DNA of 17,316 bases from Cruorifilaria tuberocauda (GCA_013365365.1 JABVXU010000865.1:1-17316), one strand, 5' to 3'. Shown: positions 11,671 to 16,999, counted from the first letter of the stretch. The notes: generated from the sequence alone by a model not told the origin. Numbers and translations are program-made.

Positions 11671-11706
11671 ATCTATTGAATAACCTCCTTGACATGAAGT
11701 ATCCAT
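3123..11706 (-). CDS. wrm-1: Divergent beta-catenin / armadillo protein, WRM-1-like, 18 exons, 816 aa
   Basis: Spliced CDS on the minus strand. Exons in transcript order: 11706-11456, 11217-10995, 10690-10577, 9850-9713, 9071-8931, 8632-8561, 8291-8239, 8069-8001, 7787-7691, 7180-7046, 6360-6199, 5866-5627, 5431-5258, 4995-4909, 4735-4607, 4289-4177, 3786-3611, 3199-3123 (TGA stop). All junctions are GT-AG and keep one frame. Residues 1-158 are low complexity (Q/H/P/S). Residues 179-185 read SMLSVNT, which with the preceding Ser/Met-rich stretch resembles what I recall of C. elegans WRM-1. About residues 240-790 are helical with armadillo-like loops (GGI near 438, LDGV near 481, FLGNIS at 549, ADCGII near 569). 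The 816-residue length is close to the nematode beta-catenins WRM-1, BAR-1 and SYS-1 (about 800). Known family role: WRM-1 works with the LIT-1 kinase to control nuclear POP-1/TCF in asymmetric divisions. Gene existence is near certain. The WRM-1 rather than BAR-1 or SYS-1 assignment is inferred from memory and less sure. No DSGxxS-type degron was seen. Confidence 0.88.
3236..3535. repeat. Degenerate tandem repeat filling intron 17
   Basis: Multiple copies of AAATCTAAATTTAACTCTTT with TTTACTCTAAATTCACTGT-like partners, at irregular spacing of about 35-70 bp, fill most of the intron between the last two exons. Confidence 0.8.
3611..3786 (-). CDS. wrm-1: wrm-1-like exon 17 (residues 733-792)
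   Basis: The acceptor is AATTTCAG and the donor is GAATG|GTAGAT. The first base completes Cys733 and the last base starts codon 792 (Gly). It encodes SSYQIWDLLLGCEDADVV, then TIDFLMFVIKDEAVREQL, then a helix ending QMNEN. This is probably the last arm-like repeat. Confidence 0.95.
4177..4289 (-). CDS. wrm-1: wrm-1-like exon 16 (residues 696-733)
   Basis: The acceptor is CACTACAG, the donor is TTCATG|GTATGT, and the exon ends after two bases of codon 733 (Cys). It encodes KLIIQKAYGLLISLSNCNTN, a repeat helix ending in the S-N-C-N-x-N turn seen in beta-catenin-like repeats. Confidence 0.94.
4607..4735 (-). CDS. wrm-1: wrm-1-like exon 15 (residues 653-695)
   Basis: The acceptor is TTTTTAG, the donor is ATAGAA|GTATGA, and the phase is 0/0. 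It encodes LFARMIDADQLNHPPILFN and then DNNSLTEVLFEIIATTANT, two helical hairpins without strong repeat consensus. Confidence 0.93.
4909..4995 (-). CDS. wrm-1: wrm-1-like exon 14 (residues 624-652)
   Basis: The acceptor is ATTTCAG, the donor is ATGAGC|GTAAGT, and the phase is 0/0. It encodes LITFEGAPDLLLYELAHPVD, another repeat start of the form x-x-x-G-A-x-x-L-L-x-x-L, and then SSRLHVMS. Confidence 0.94.
5258..5431 (-). CDS. wrm-1: wrm-1-like exon 13 (residues 566-623)
   Basis: The acceptor is ATTTTAG, the donor is AAACGA|GTAAGT, and the phase is 0/0. It begins with the repeat-start motif DFIADCGIIEGTVNLL. It then encodes a helix with W (SSMLWSLHVFTGG) and a basic loop PERNINVRKR, which probably projects from the superhelix. 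Confidence 0.95.
5476..5645. repeat. 85-90 bp tandem duplication spanning the exon 12 donor
   Basis: The copies start at 5476 and 5561 (ATTTTCATTTAACAAGTTAT). The second copy runs into exon 12 (CCTTATTAGCAT), so the first copy holds a diverged exon end and donor (CCCTATTAGCAT near 5537) inside intron 12. Confidence 0.85.
5627..5866 (-). CDS. wrm-1: wrm-1-like exon 12 (residues 486-565), armadillo-like repeats
   Basis: The acceptor is TTTTAG, the donor is AATAAG|GTTTTT, and the phase is 0/0. At 80 codons this is the longest internal armadillo exon. It contains SYLLANPNCSERVALDVMLCL, then DLRETISRTLSMMG, and FLGNIS near residue 549, which corresponds to the R-N-L-S motif of beta-catenin repeats. 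The donor has a run of nine T after the G, which is atypical. Reading through it reaches a stop within 27 bases. Confidence 0.94.
6199..6360 (-). CDS. wrm-1: wrm-1-like exon 11 (residues 432-485), armadillo-like repeat
   Basis: The acceptor is AATTTAG, the donor is GTTAAG|GTAAGT, and the phase is 0/0. It encodes SKGGIQLLLRLLKKEGNESV, which matches the G-G-I-x-x-L-x-x-L-L start of an armadillo repeat. It then encodes a hydrophobic helix (RIARAIFAMVC) and the turn FVQLDGV that opens the next repeat. This is the clearest armadillo signature in the protein. Confidence 0.95.
6684..7040. repeat. Three degenerate tandem units in intron 10
   Basis: Units starting near 6684, 6805 and 6915 share ATTATAATTAATAATTATTT, TACAAACTGTTACTAAAA and AAAGTAAATATTAAATAA-like blocks. 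The last unit ends at the exon 10 donor. Confidence 0.75.
7046..7180 (-). CDS. wrm-1: wrm-1-like exon 10 (residues 387-431)
   Basis: The acceptor is ATTTAAG, the donor is TGGAGG|GTTAGT, and the phase is 0/0. It encodes a long charged helix ILSRTTRVMKEMDEKGDQ and then YKSKQYVFDLVRRVF. The basic, elongated segment is unlike a canonical armadillo repeat and may be an insertion between repeats. Confidence 0.92.
7260..7627 (+). other. Coding-like open frames on the opposite strand inside intron 9
   Basis: Plus-strand frame 7260-7358 reads VEKAAKSMEKEAERICIQCI and ends at a CAA|GTAAAT donor-like site (7347). Plus-strand frame 7496-7627 reads VINEINEPSEVLDANLSTNV and then EVAYQCYRIRRQF, with possible acceptors TATTTCAG (7460), CCTTCAG (7491) and TTAAAG (7501). 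The local base composition is richer in GC than the surrounding intron. No start codon, termination context or family was recognised. It could be two exons of a small nested gene, a captured gene fragment, or chance. Confidence 0.3.
7691..7787 (-). CDS. wrm-1: wrm-1-like exon 9 (residues 354-386)
   Basis: The acceptor is TTTTTAG, preceded by an A8T8 palindrome. The donor is GAACAG|GTAAAT. The first base completes Ser354 and the exon ends in phase 0. It encodes PIQKSCKYALNIVHSLVGMV, a typical hydrophobic armadillo H3-like helix, then ERHRYGKDIKEQ. Confidence 0.9.
8001..8069 (-). CDS. wrm-1: wrm-1-like exon 8 (residues 331-354), the exon copied upstream
   Basis: The acceptor sits in a TGAT tetranucleotide run (GATTAG|GAGC) and the donor is ATTAG|GTAAAT. 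The first base completes Glu331 and the last two start Ser354. It encodes SFFTGYSTNIIKHDKSVMKDII. Two diverged, inverted copies of this exon with part of the flanking introns lie at 15762-16143. The original is intact and in frame with exons 7 and 9. Confidence 0.9.
8239..8291 (-). CDS. wrm-1: wrm-1-like exon 7 (residues 314-331)
   Basis: The acceptor is TTTTAAG, the donor is ATGGA|GTTAGT, and the exon ends after two bases of codon 331 (Glu). At 53 bp it is the smallest coding exon. It encodes WMAHYPDELLETFVRWM. The acceptor is AAG rather than CAG/TAG, but the frame and neighbouring residues support it. Confidence 0.85.
8561..8632 (-). CDS. wrm-1: wrm-1-like exon 6 (residues 290-313)
   Basis: The acceptor is GTTTCAG, the donor is TCAAAG|GTCAGT, and the phase is 0/0. 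This short exon of 24 codons encodes IVETVLRIMTRFSADGKTKQ, an armadillo-like helix-turn. It was found by joining frames with its neighbours and is too short to stand out alone. Confidence 0.9.
8931..9071 (-). CDS. wrm-1: wrm-1-like exon 5 (residues 243-289)
   Basis: The acceptor is TATATAG, the donor is GATGAT|GTTAGC, and the phase is 0/0. It encodes charged helices KVAHEMVRAVFMMATRN and DKLEKMMKTMIQRWLRQ, with an acidic end TEDD, consistent with the first alpha-helical arm-like repeat. The donor GTTAGC is slightly off consensus, but the frame on both sides requires it. Confidence 0.93.
9173..9481. repeat. 165-bp tandem duplication in intron 4
   Basis: The copies start at 9173 and 9338 with CAACTTTTG. 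They share AAAGATTTCAGTTATT and TATAGTGCTAATAATT blocks and are roughly 75-80% alike by eye. Confidence 0.85.
9499..9730. repeat. Tandem units carrying duplicated exon 4 donor sites
   Basis: The real donor (exon 4 ends at 9713) is followed downstream on the minus strand by a near-identical copy of the exon end and donor, AATGATAAG|GTATGCAT, at 9612, and by a weaker AAG|GTAAAA at 9501. The matching partner sequence CTTATAC-GATATTCGTAG occurs at 9523 and 9639. The unit is about 100-115 bp. Confidence 0.85.
9713..9850 (-). CDS. wrm-1: wrm-1-like exon 4 (residues 197-242)
   Basis: The acceptor is ATTTTAG, the donor is GATAAG|GTATAC, and the phase is 0/0. A poly-serine linker (SAPSSSSSC) is followed by the amphipathic helix FIETVNKYIDKITAHVNN, where the ordered part of the protein probably starts. 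The last bases of this exon and its donor are repeated in the intron downstream (see the repeat at 9499-9730). Confidence 0.93.
9960..10530. repeat. About 3.5 tandem ~150-180 bp units in intron 3
   Basis: Blocks of TTAATTAAACAAA (near 9964, 10128, 10278 and a diverged copy at 10458), ATAAATAGAAATAA and GATAATTTTCATA recur in the same order. They account for most of the largest intron (726 bp). Confidence 0.8.
10577..10690 (-). CDS. wrm-1: wrm-1-like exon 3 (residues 159-196), Ser/Met-rich block with SMLSVNT
   Basis: The acceptor is CTTTCAG, the donor is TTG|GTAAGT, and the phase is 0/0. The exon encodes PSSVMSMSRMSHVSS followed by an acidic turn and SMLSVNTQITELRQL. This is the most WRM-1-like piece of the protein and the main reason for the symbol. 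The serine cluster could be a kinase target (LIT-1/CK1-like), but no classical GSK3 DSGxxS site is present. Confidence 0.93.
10995..11217 (-). CDS. wrm-1: wrm-1-like exon 2 (residues 84-158), Gln/Pro-rich
   Basis: The acceptor is AATTTAG and the donor is GCG|GTAAAA. The first base completes Gly84 and the exon ends in phase 0. It encodes a polar disordered stretch with PQQQSQPIPPQSQQYPE, an internal NTQTWMSDHRF segment and a second glutamine run before YRTGSA. The aromatic W-M followed by a Q-rich and R-x-G-S-A stretch sits in the same order as in the WRM-1 N-terminus as I remember it. That similarity is weak evidence until aligned. Confidence 0.9.
11227..11270. repeat. Perfect 15-bp inverted repeat (hairpin) in intron 1
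   Basis: TTTTTTCTTTAAAAT at 11227-11241 is the reverse complement of 11256-11270, with a 14-base loop. It sits next to the exon 2 acceptor, so it could affect splicing. The sequence is very AT-rich and may be incidental. Confidence 0.6.
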
Positions 11707-11707
11707 G
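11456..11707 (-). CDS. wrm-1: wrm-1-like exon 1: start codon and Gln/His tract (residues 1-84)
   Basis: The acceptor AATTTTAG lies directly before C-ATG, with ATG at 11706-11704, so the exon begins one base before the start codon. This fits a spliced-leader acceptor or the end of a 5'-UTR intron. I chose this ATG because it opens the exon and no coding exon is visible upstream. The exon encodes MDTSCQGGYS, then a Q/H tract (residues about 13-34), then a Pro/Tyr/Ser-rich segment with PTTSYDQ and HYPVPA. The donor is GCTGG|GTATTT, and the intron interrupts codon 84 (Gly) after its second base. The region is disordered with no domain. An upstream coding exon joining at the C cannot be fully excluded. 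Confidence 0.85.
11604..11672 (-). repeat. In-frame CAA/CAT trinucleotide tract coding poly-Gln/His
   Basis: The run of CAA codons is broken by CAT at intervals and encodes 18 Gln with 5 His near residues 13-34. It uses CAA only, with no CAG. The antisense frame also stays open for 78 codons, but only as a shadow of the repeat. Confidence 0.9.
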
Positions 11708-12389
11708 CTAAAATTTTTATAGATAAGAAAATTTTGATTGCTTCTTCAAATCATTTCCTCTCAAATAGCAATTAGCGTAAATGAAATTAAACATAAAATT
11801 CGCCATAATACAAAATTTAATTTAAAACGTGAAATTTGACGCAATACTAACGTAAATATTAGAAATGGAAAAGATCATTAATTATAAAAAAAGAAATTCA
11901 TTATAATACTAAGTTTAATTTGAAATAGTTGACGCGAAATTCCACATGATATTAAGTAAACATTAAAAATGGAAAAGATCAATTTGTAGAATACGAAATA
12001 TTTGATAAGCTATCATAAACAAAAACTATTATAAATGAAATTTAACAAAAAGTTCACTATGATACTAAATTTAAAATGATTAACGTAAAATTTCACGTGA
12101 TATCACGTAAATACTAGAAATGAAAAAAACATCAATTGTAAAATATTTTTAACAGAAAATTCACTGTACTAAGAAATTTAAAATAACGTGAAATTTCATG
12201 TAATATCATGTAAATATTAGAAATGAAAAAAATATCGATTGTAGAATATTTCTAACAAAAAAATCCAATGCACTAATAAATTTGATTTAAAGTGGCTAAC
12301 GAGAAGTTTGATGTAAGGTTCGAGATTTAGGTTCATTAATTAGTTTAATTTAAGTTTAATAATTGAAAAATTTAAGTTTAATAATTAGC

Positions 12390-12560
12390 TTAATTTAAGC
12401 TTAGTAATTAATTAATTGGTTGTATAAAATGATAAAATAATTTAATCTAAATTTGACTTAAAATTTAAGTTTAGTAATTAATGTAACTTAACTTTAATAA
12501 TTAATTAATTAATTGTATAAAATAATAAAATAATTTAATTTAAATTTGATTTAAAATAGC
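12390..12560. repeat. ~92-bp internal duplication within the upstream array
   Basis: AATTAATTAATTG-TTGTATAAAAT and AAAATAATTTAAT blocks occur at about 12396-12464 and again at 12488-12557, inside one expanded unit of the array. Confidence 0.75.
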
Positions 12561-12848
12561 TGACGCGAAATTAAGTAAACATTAAGGATGGAGATGATTA
12601 TCAGTTCGTCGAATATAAAATATTTGATAAGCTATCTCAAATAATAACTAACACAGTTGAGATTTAACATTGAATTCACTATAATACTAAATTAAATTTT
12701 ACATAATTAACATGAGATTTCACGTAACATTACGCAAACACTAGTAATAGAAAAGATTATTAGTTTGTTTAAAATTCACTACAATACTAAATTAAGTTTA
12801 ATCCCACACAATTAACATAGGATTTCACGCAATATCACGTAAATATCA

Positions 12849-13005
12849 GAAATGGAAAAGATTATCAATCAATTTGATTAGCAATCGAATATCAGTCATT
12901 CTGATAAGCTATGCTGTCATTTCACGTAATATAACGTAAGTATTAGAAATGGAAAAGATTATCAATCAATTTGATTAGCAATCGAATATCAGTCATTCTG
13001 ATAAG
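12849..13005. repeat. 61-bp near-identical repeat, 96 bp apart
   Basis: 12849-12909 and 12945-13005 match almost base for base (GAAATGGAAAAGATTATCAA at the start, ATTCTGATAAGC at the end). This is the youngest pair in the array. Confidence 0.9.
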
Positions 13006-13015
13006 CCATGCTATC

Positions 13016-13398
13016 TATCAATCCATCAATGGCTCAACGGATATCGTCACGATTTTCACGATGACAGCTGCTGTTTATTTCTTTTTTTTCGTTACTTTCT
13101 TATTTGCATACAAAAAAAAAAAACGCATTGTTATTTGCAGACAAAAAAAGGTCATTTATTTTCTTTTTAATTCATTTATCAATTTGGGAAAATTCAACAA
13201 TAAAAAAAAAAAGAATTATTTATCGTTTCAAATTTAAAAAGTTAAAAAAAATTCTTTTTTTTCTAAAATGGCTCATTTCCTGCCCATTTTGTACGCCACG
13301 TTTAAACCGATTGCAAAGTGATAAATGATCAGCAGTTTCAATCATTCATTTTTTCACCGTTACACAATTTCATACATCTTTTTCCATCTCTCCACCTC

Positions 13399-13401
<3 letters not shown>
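13016..13401. other. AT-rich spacer with poly-A/T runs, nothing recognised
   Basis: Several A or T runs of 8-12. The overlapping open frames here are Lys/Phe-rich homopolymer translations without splice signals, and no gene is supported. Confidence 0.6.

Positions 13402-13462
<61 letters not shown>
13402..13462. repeat. (CT)30 microsatellite
   Basis: An uninterrupted CT dinucleotide run. The pure polypyrimidine strand could form H-DNA and is probably length-variable. Confidence 0.97.
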
Positions 13463-13465
<3 letters not shown>

Positions 13466-13568
13466 GACAGTTTCGATCGTTTCCTTTTCGTACCCTCGTT
13501 GGTTAGACTAACATTAAGTCCAGAACAATGGTAATTATTTTTCATTTCATTTTCAACTTTAAAAAATC

Positions 13569-13603
13569 AACAAATGTTACCATATCGATAGTATCCATCT
13601 CTT

Positions 13604-13653
<50 letters not shown>

Positions 13654-13696
13654 CAAACAAATTTATCATACAAACAGTATACATCTTTCTCCTTTA

Positions 13697-13727
<31 letters not shown>

Positions 13728-14060
13728 TCCTTTCACATAAATACATTAAATAATATGGAGAAATTTGAGGAACCAGAATATCCTATATCCGGTAAAGTTA
13801 ACTTCTTACATGCCGGATATGACCGAATATTCCGTTCTCTCTTTTCCTCCCTCTCCTTCTCTTTCTCTTTCACTCTATACTAACAAATATTACCATATAG
13901 ATAGTACACATCTCTCTCCCTTCTTCTCTTTCTCTCACATAGATAGATACATTAAACGACACGAAGAAATTTTGGGAACCGGAATATCCTGTATTCGGTA
14001 AAGTTATCTTCTTTGTTTCGCAATACAAATTATATACCGGATATGATTGAACACTCCGAC
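13569..14060. repeat. Compound repeat: CT tracts embedded in three larger direct copies
   Basis: Copies start at 13569, 13656 and 13882 with AACAAAT-ATA-CATA-AGTA-CATCT. Each then has a CT-rich tract (13610-13650 pure CT, 13702-13727 pure CT, 13900-13935 imperfect). The last two also share CATTAAA, GAACC-GAATATCCT, GGTAAAGTTA and CCGGATATGA-TGAA. Confidence 0.85.
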
Positions 14061-14344
14061 ATTTAAAATAGGAAATTGATTTTCGATTAATTTTGATCTT
14101 ATTACTTAACAAATCCTTTTTCATATAAACGGATCCGATTATAGTATTGAATAATTGCTTGATCACACTACGGATAAAGCTTTCCGGATAAAGATAAGAA
14201 TATTTCCGGTTAACCGAATAAAAAAAATCATCGACATATTATTCAACATTAGCAAGAACGAATGAGTATCAGTAAAATATCATTTTATTGAATTGTTTTA
14301 AAGTACATTTATTATCATTTATCAATAACACCACCTTAATACCA
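14061..14344. other. Spacer, nothing recognised beyond CCGGATAAAG motifs
   Basis: Contains CGGATAAAG-type words near 14170 and 14186 related to the compound repeat next door. There is no gene signal. Confidence 0.5.
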
Positions 14345-14565
14345 TCATTCCCGAAAAAAAGACGTAACATAATCATTTCCGAAAAGACATATGACGTAAT
14401 CATTTCCGGAAGAAGCGTAATATGATCATTCCAGAAAAAAAAAACATTACATGATCATTCCGAAAGAAGAATTAATATTATGATCATTTCAGAAAAAAAC
14501 GTGACGTAATCATTTGTGAAAGAAGACGTAATATGATCATTTCAGAAAAAAGACGTGACATATGA
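14345..14565. repeat. Minisatellite, eight copies of a ~27-bp unit with GACGTAA
   Basis: Units begin TCATT at 14345, 14373, 14400, 14426, 14455, 14484, 14510 and 14537, spaced 26-29 bp. The consensus is TCATTTCCGAAAAAAGACGT followed by AATATGA. Several copies contain TGACGTAA, a CREB/ATF/bZIP-type half site. Confidence 0.92.
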
Positions 14566-14907
14566 AAGAAAGCATGAGATACGTGATCGTATTTCATCAT
14601 GCTACGTTTTAGGATTCCATAGAAAATATTTTATCCTAAATGTTTATAGAAAATATTAATACCCAAGTAAGGAATTTTTTAAAACGTAAAATAAAAATGA
14701 TATTTTTAAATTTGTAAGTTAATTTACAGGCAGAAAAAAAAAACCTGCTCCTCTAATATTAATTAATATCAGTTAATAATTAACAAAAATTATGCAAATT
14801 TCGAAAAATGGGAAAAGAGAGAAAAAATGCAATAATAGTAGGGTTGCTTACCCCCAATATATTCACATTTTCAAATTTGAATTTATTCCCGGTTATTTGA
14901 AATGTTA
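14566..14907. other. AT-rich spacer, nothing recognised
   Basis: No open frame, RNA gene or repeat can be supported here. Confidence 0.55.
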
Positions 14908-14929
14908 AAGAGAGAGAGAGAGAGGAAGG

Positions 14930-14961
<32 letters not shown>

Positions 14962-15270
14962 AAAGAAGGGGGAGGAAAAGAATGATGAAAACGAAATTAT
15001 AGATAAAACAAGAAATTGAAATGATAGGACTGATAAGAATTGAAAAGATAAAAGATAAGAAAGGAAGAGGTCATTTCTCTTCTAAAAGGTTTGAGGAAGA
15101 GGAGGAATAGAAGGTGGAGGGGGAGGGGGGAGGAGAAAAGAAAGGTTGAACCTCAAATTAACCGCCAAAAATTGAGGAAGAAAATAGGAGGAAATGAAGG
15201 AGGAAGTGGAAAAGAATCAGGAAAAGAAGGGAGAGAGAGAGGGACAGAGAGAGAGAGAGAGAGGAGGGGA
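14908..15270. repeat. Purine-rich region with two (GA)n tracts
   Basis: GA runs lie at 14908-14961 (interrupted) and 15230-15263, separated by a mostly A/G stretch with G runs near 15117-15132. The 78-codon Arg/Glu/Lys-rich frame across it is a translation of the purine tract and not a gene. Confidence 0.9.
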
Positions 15271-15761
15271 ATATACCACCTGTCGTCAATTCATCAATAT
15301 AAATATATTTCATATCTGCATAAATAGATGGAGAGATAAATTGATAAATGGATAGATAAAATCGTAATTATAAAAATCTATTCTTAATTATTAATAACTA
15401 TAATTAATTATATGGAGTTAAGGTATAGCTAAAATTTTGAAGTAAATTTTTAATTTTTAAATGAGAAGTATTGAAAAAACTGTTGAGTTATGTTGATTTT
15501 TATCTAAAATTGTAAAAATTAATTTATCATTATTCCAAATATGATGATTATAAAATTTTATGATTATGATAATTTGTGGAATTTTTTTAAAGTTAAATCT
15601 TACTCTATTGTTTTATGGCCATCAAAGTTAAAGTAAAGAGTGAAATTTCTTATCTATTTGATATGATATATACAGATAGAATGAGAAGTTTTAAAATTCC
15701 GATATATCCATTATTATAAGTTCATTAAATTTCATTTAAATGATAATCTTTAGGAAGATGC
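15271..15761. other. AT-rich spacer, nothing recognised
   Basis: No gene or repeat structure stands out on either strand. Confidence 0.55.
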
Positions 15762-16200
15762 AAGATTAGGTCAAATAATTGACTGATTGATTGATTGATT
15801 GATTGGTTCATTTAAAAATGAAGGTGTAATATTACGTCAAATAATTGATTGACTGTCCGATTGATTGATTGACTGATTGATTGATTAAGAGCTTTTTTAC
15901 CGATATTTAACAAATATTATCAAGCACAATGAAAGCACAGTGAAAGATATTATTAAGTAAATTTGTAGGGTCAGATACAGAAATATATGGAAGTTGACCC
16001 ATTCATATGAATTTGAAGTCAAAGAATTGATTGATTGATAGATTGACTGATTGATTAGGAGATTTTTTTACCGGATATTCAACATATATGATCAGGTATA
16101 ATAAAAGCGTAATGAAAAATATTATTAAGTAAATTGTAGGGTCAAATACAAAAAGTATATGGGAATAGAGTCATTCATACGAATTGAAAAATTCGAGGTC
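15762..16200 (+). pseudogene. Two tandem broken copies of exon 8 with flanking intron, inverted
   Basis: 15889-15956 and 16059-16128 match the sense sequence of exon 8 (8069-8001 minus), each about 87% by eye. Both are preceded by expanded GATT/TGAT runs, as in intron 7, and followed by the intron 8 start GTAAATTGTAG. A further intron 7 match (ATTAGGTCAAATAATTGACT) lies at 15766. Copy A has lost one G (CCGAT) and then meets TAA. Copy B has gained one T in the T-run and is out of frame. Both have A instead of G before the donor. The copies sit in a ~170-bp tandem unit with shared GGGTCA-ATAC and CATTCATA-GAATT tails. Confidence 0.88.
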
Positions 16201-16297
16201 ATTCAGGTAGACAATAGCTAGCTTGCTTGAATGGGCTAATTATACATGCTAATTTCATCTGATTCTTAAAAGAAATTAACATACTTATATAAATTAT

Positions 16298-16745
16298 AGA
16301 TTATATAAAGTAAAAAGGAAAGTAAGTAATAAACAAGTAATAATAAGTAATAATGATTGAACGGAAACAAATTTAATCTTGAATTATCATTAAATAACAT
16401 TAATCAATATATCACTAAATATTTTACTATTCTATTATTAGATTATATAAAGTAAAAAGAAAAAGTAAGTAATAAACAAGTAATAATAAACAATAATGAT
16501 TGAACGGAAACAAATTTAATTTTGAATTATCATTAAATAACATTAATCAATATATCACTAAATATTTTACCATTCTATTATTAGATTATATAAAGTAAAA
16601 AGAAAAGTAAATAATAAACAAGTAATAATAAGTAATAATAATTAAACGGGAACAAATCTAATCTTGCATCATTACTAGTCAATATATCAATATATCAAAT
16701 CAATCAATATATCAATTAATCAATACATCATTAAATATTTCACTA
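16298..16745. repeat. 142-bp unit, three tandem copies
   Basis: Copies start at 16298, 16440 and 16583 with AGATTATATAAAGTAAAAAG. The first two are nearly identical (above 95% by eye). The third has an extra ATCAATATATCA expansion. Confidence 0.95.
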
Positions 16746-16867
16746 TTGTATAGATAATAATAATGATAATACCTGATAGTTTATCTATTCAAAGATTGGT
16801 TTAAAAATTTCCATAACAAATATATTCAAATATATATGCATATATTATATATATATATATAAATATC

Positions 16868-16888
16868 ATATGATCAAGTGGATCATAT
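16868..16888. repeat. 8-bp stem hairpin next to a TA run
   Basis: ATATGATC at 16868-16875 pairs with GATCATAT at 16881-16888 across the loop AAGTG. It directly follows an (AT)n tract (16843-16861). No function is implied. Confidence 0.6.
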
Positions 16889-16999
16889 TTACTATTATTT
16901 AATTAAATTTCCGCTTACTCTTATTGTTTCATCAAATTGAATTGTGATTTATCGTAGTAACAATGAAACAATAGGAAATATGTAAATTTCAAATAGGAA

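Larger units (their letters stand above)
11800..13015. repeat. Tandem array of ~100-150 bp units upstream of the gene, with CACGTGA palindromes
   Basis: Eight or so units each carry TTCACTATAATACTAAATTTA, ACGTGAAATTTCACGT-like sequence, a GTAAATATTAG block and AAATGGAAAAGAT. The AAATGGAAAAGAT anchor occurs near 11865, 11970, 12118, 12221, 12586, 12747, 12850 and 12947. The clearest palindrome, ACGTGATATCACGT, is at 12095-12108. The array begins about 90 bp from the first coding exon, so it occupies the promoter-proximal region. Confidence 0.8.

Noticed and set aside
10577..11706. GSK3/CK1 destruction-box degron (DSGxxS) in the N-terminus
   Set aside because: The serine clusters in exons 3 and 4 do not contain D-S-G-x-x-S, so a canonical beta-TrCP degron was not called.
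11475..11711. 78-codon Val/Leu-rich frame on the plus strand
   Set aside because: It is the antisense of the CAA/CAT tract of exon 1, so its openness follows from the repeat.
12971..13328. Two overlapping plus-strand frames rich in Lys and Phe
   Set aside because: They are made of poly-A/T runs and the end of the upstream array, and both frames are equally open.
13325..13740. Ser/Leu and Arg/Glu repeat frames on both strands
   Set aside because: They are translations of the (CT)n tracts. No unique flanking coding sequence was found.
15091..15327. Arg/Glu/Lys-rich 78-codon plus-strand frame
   Set aside because: It is a translation of a polypurine tract, with no family resemblance or splice signals.
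15762..16200. A transposon or retrocopy as the source of the exon 8-like blocks
   Set aside because: They include intron sequence on both sides and no terminal inverted repeats, target-site duplication or poly-A tail was seen.
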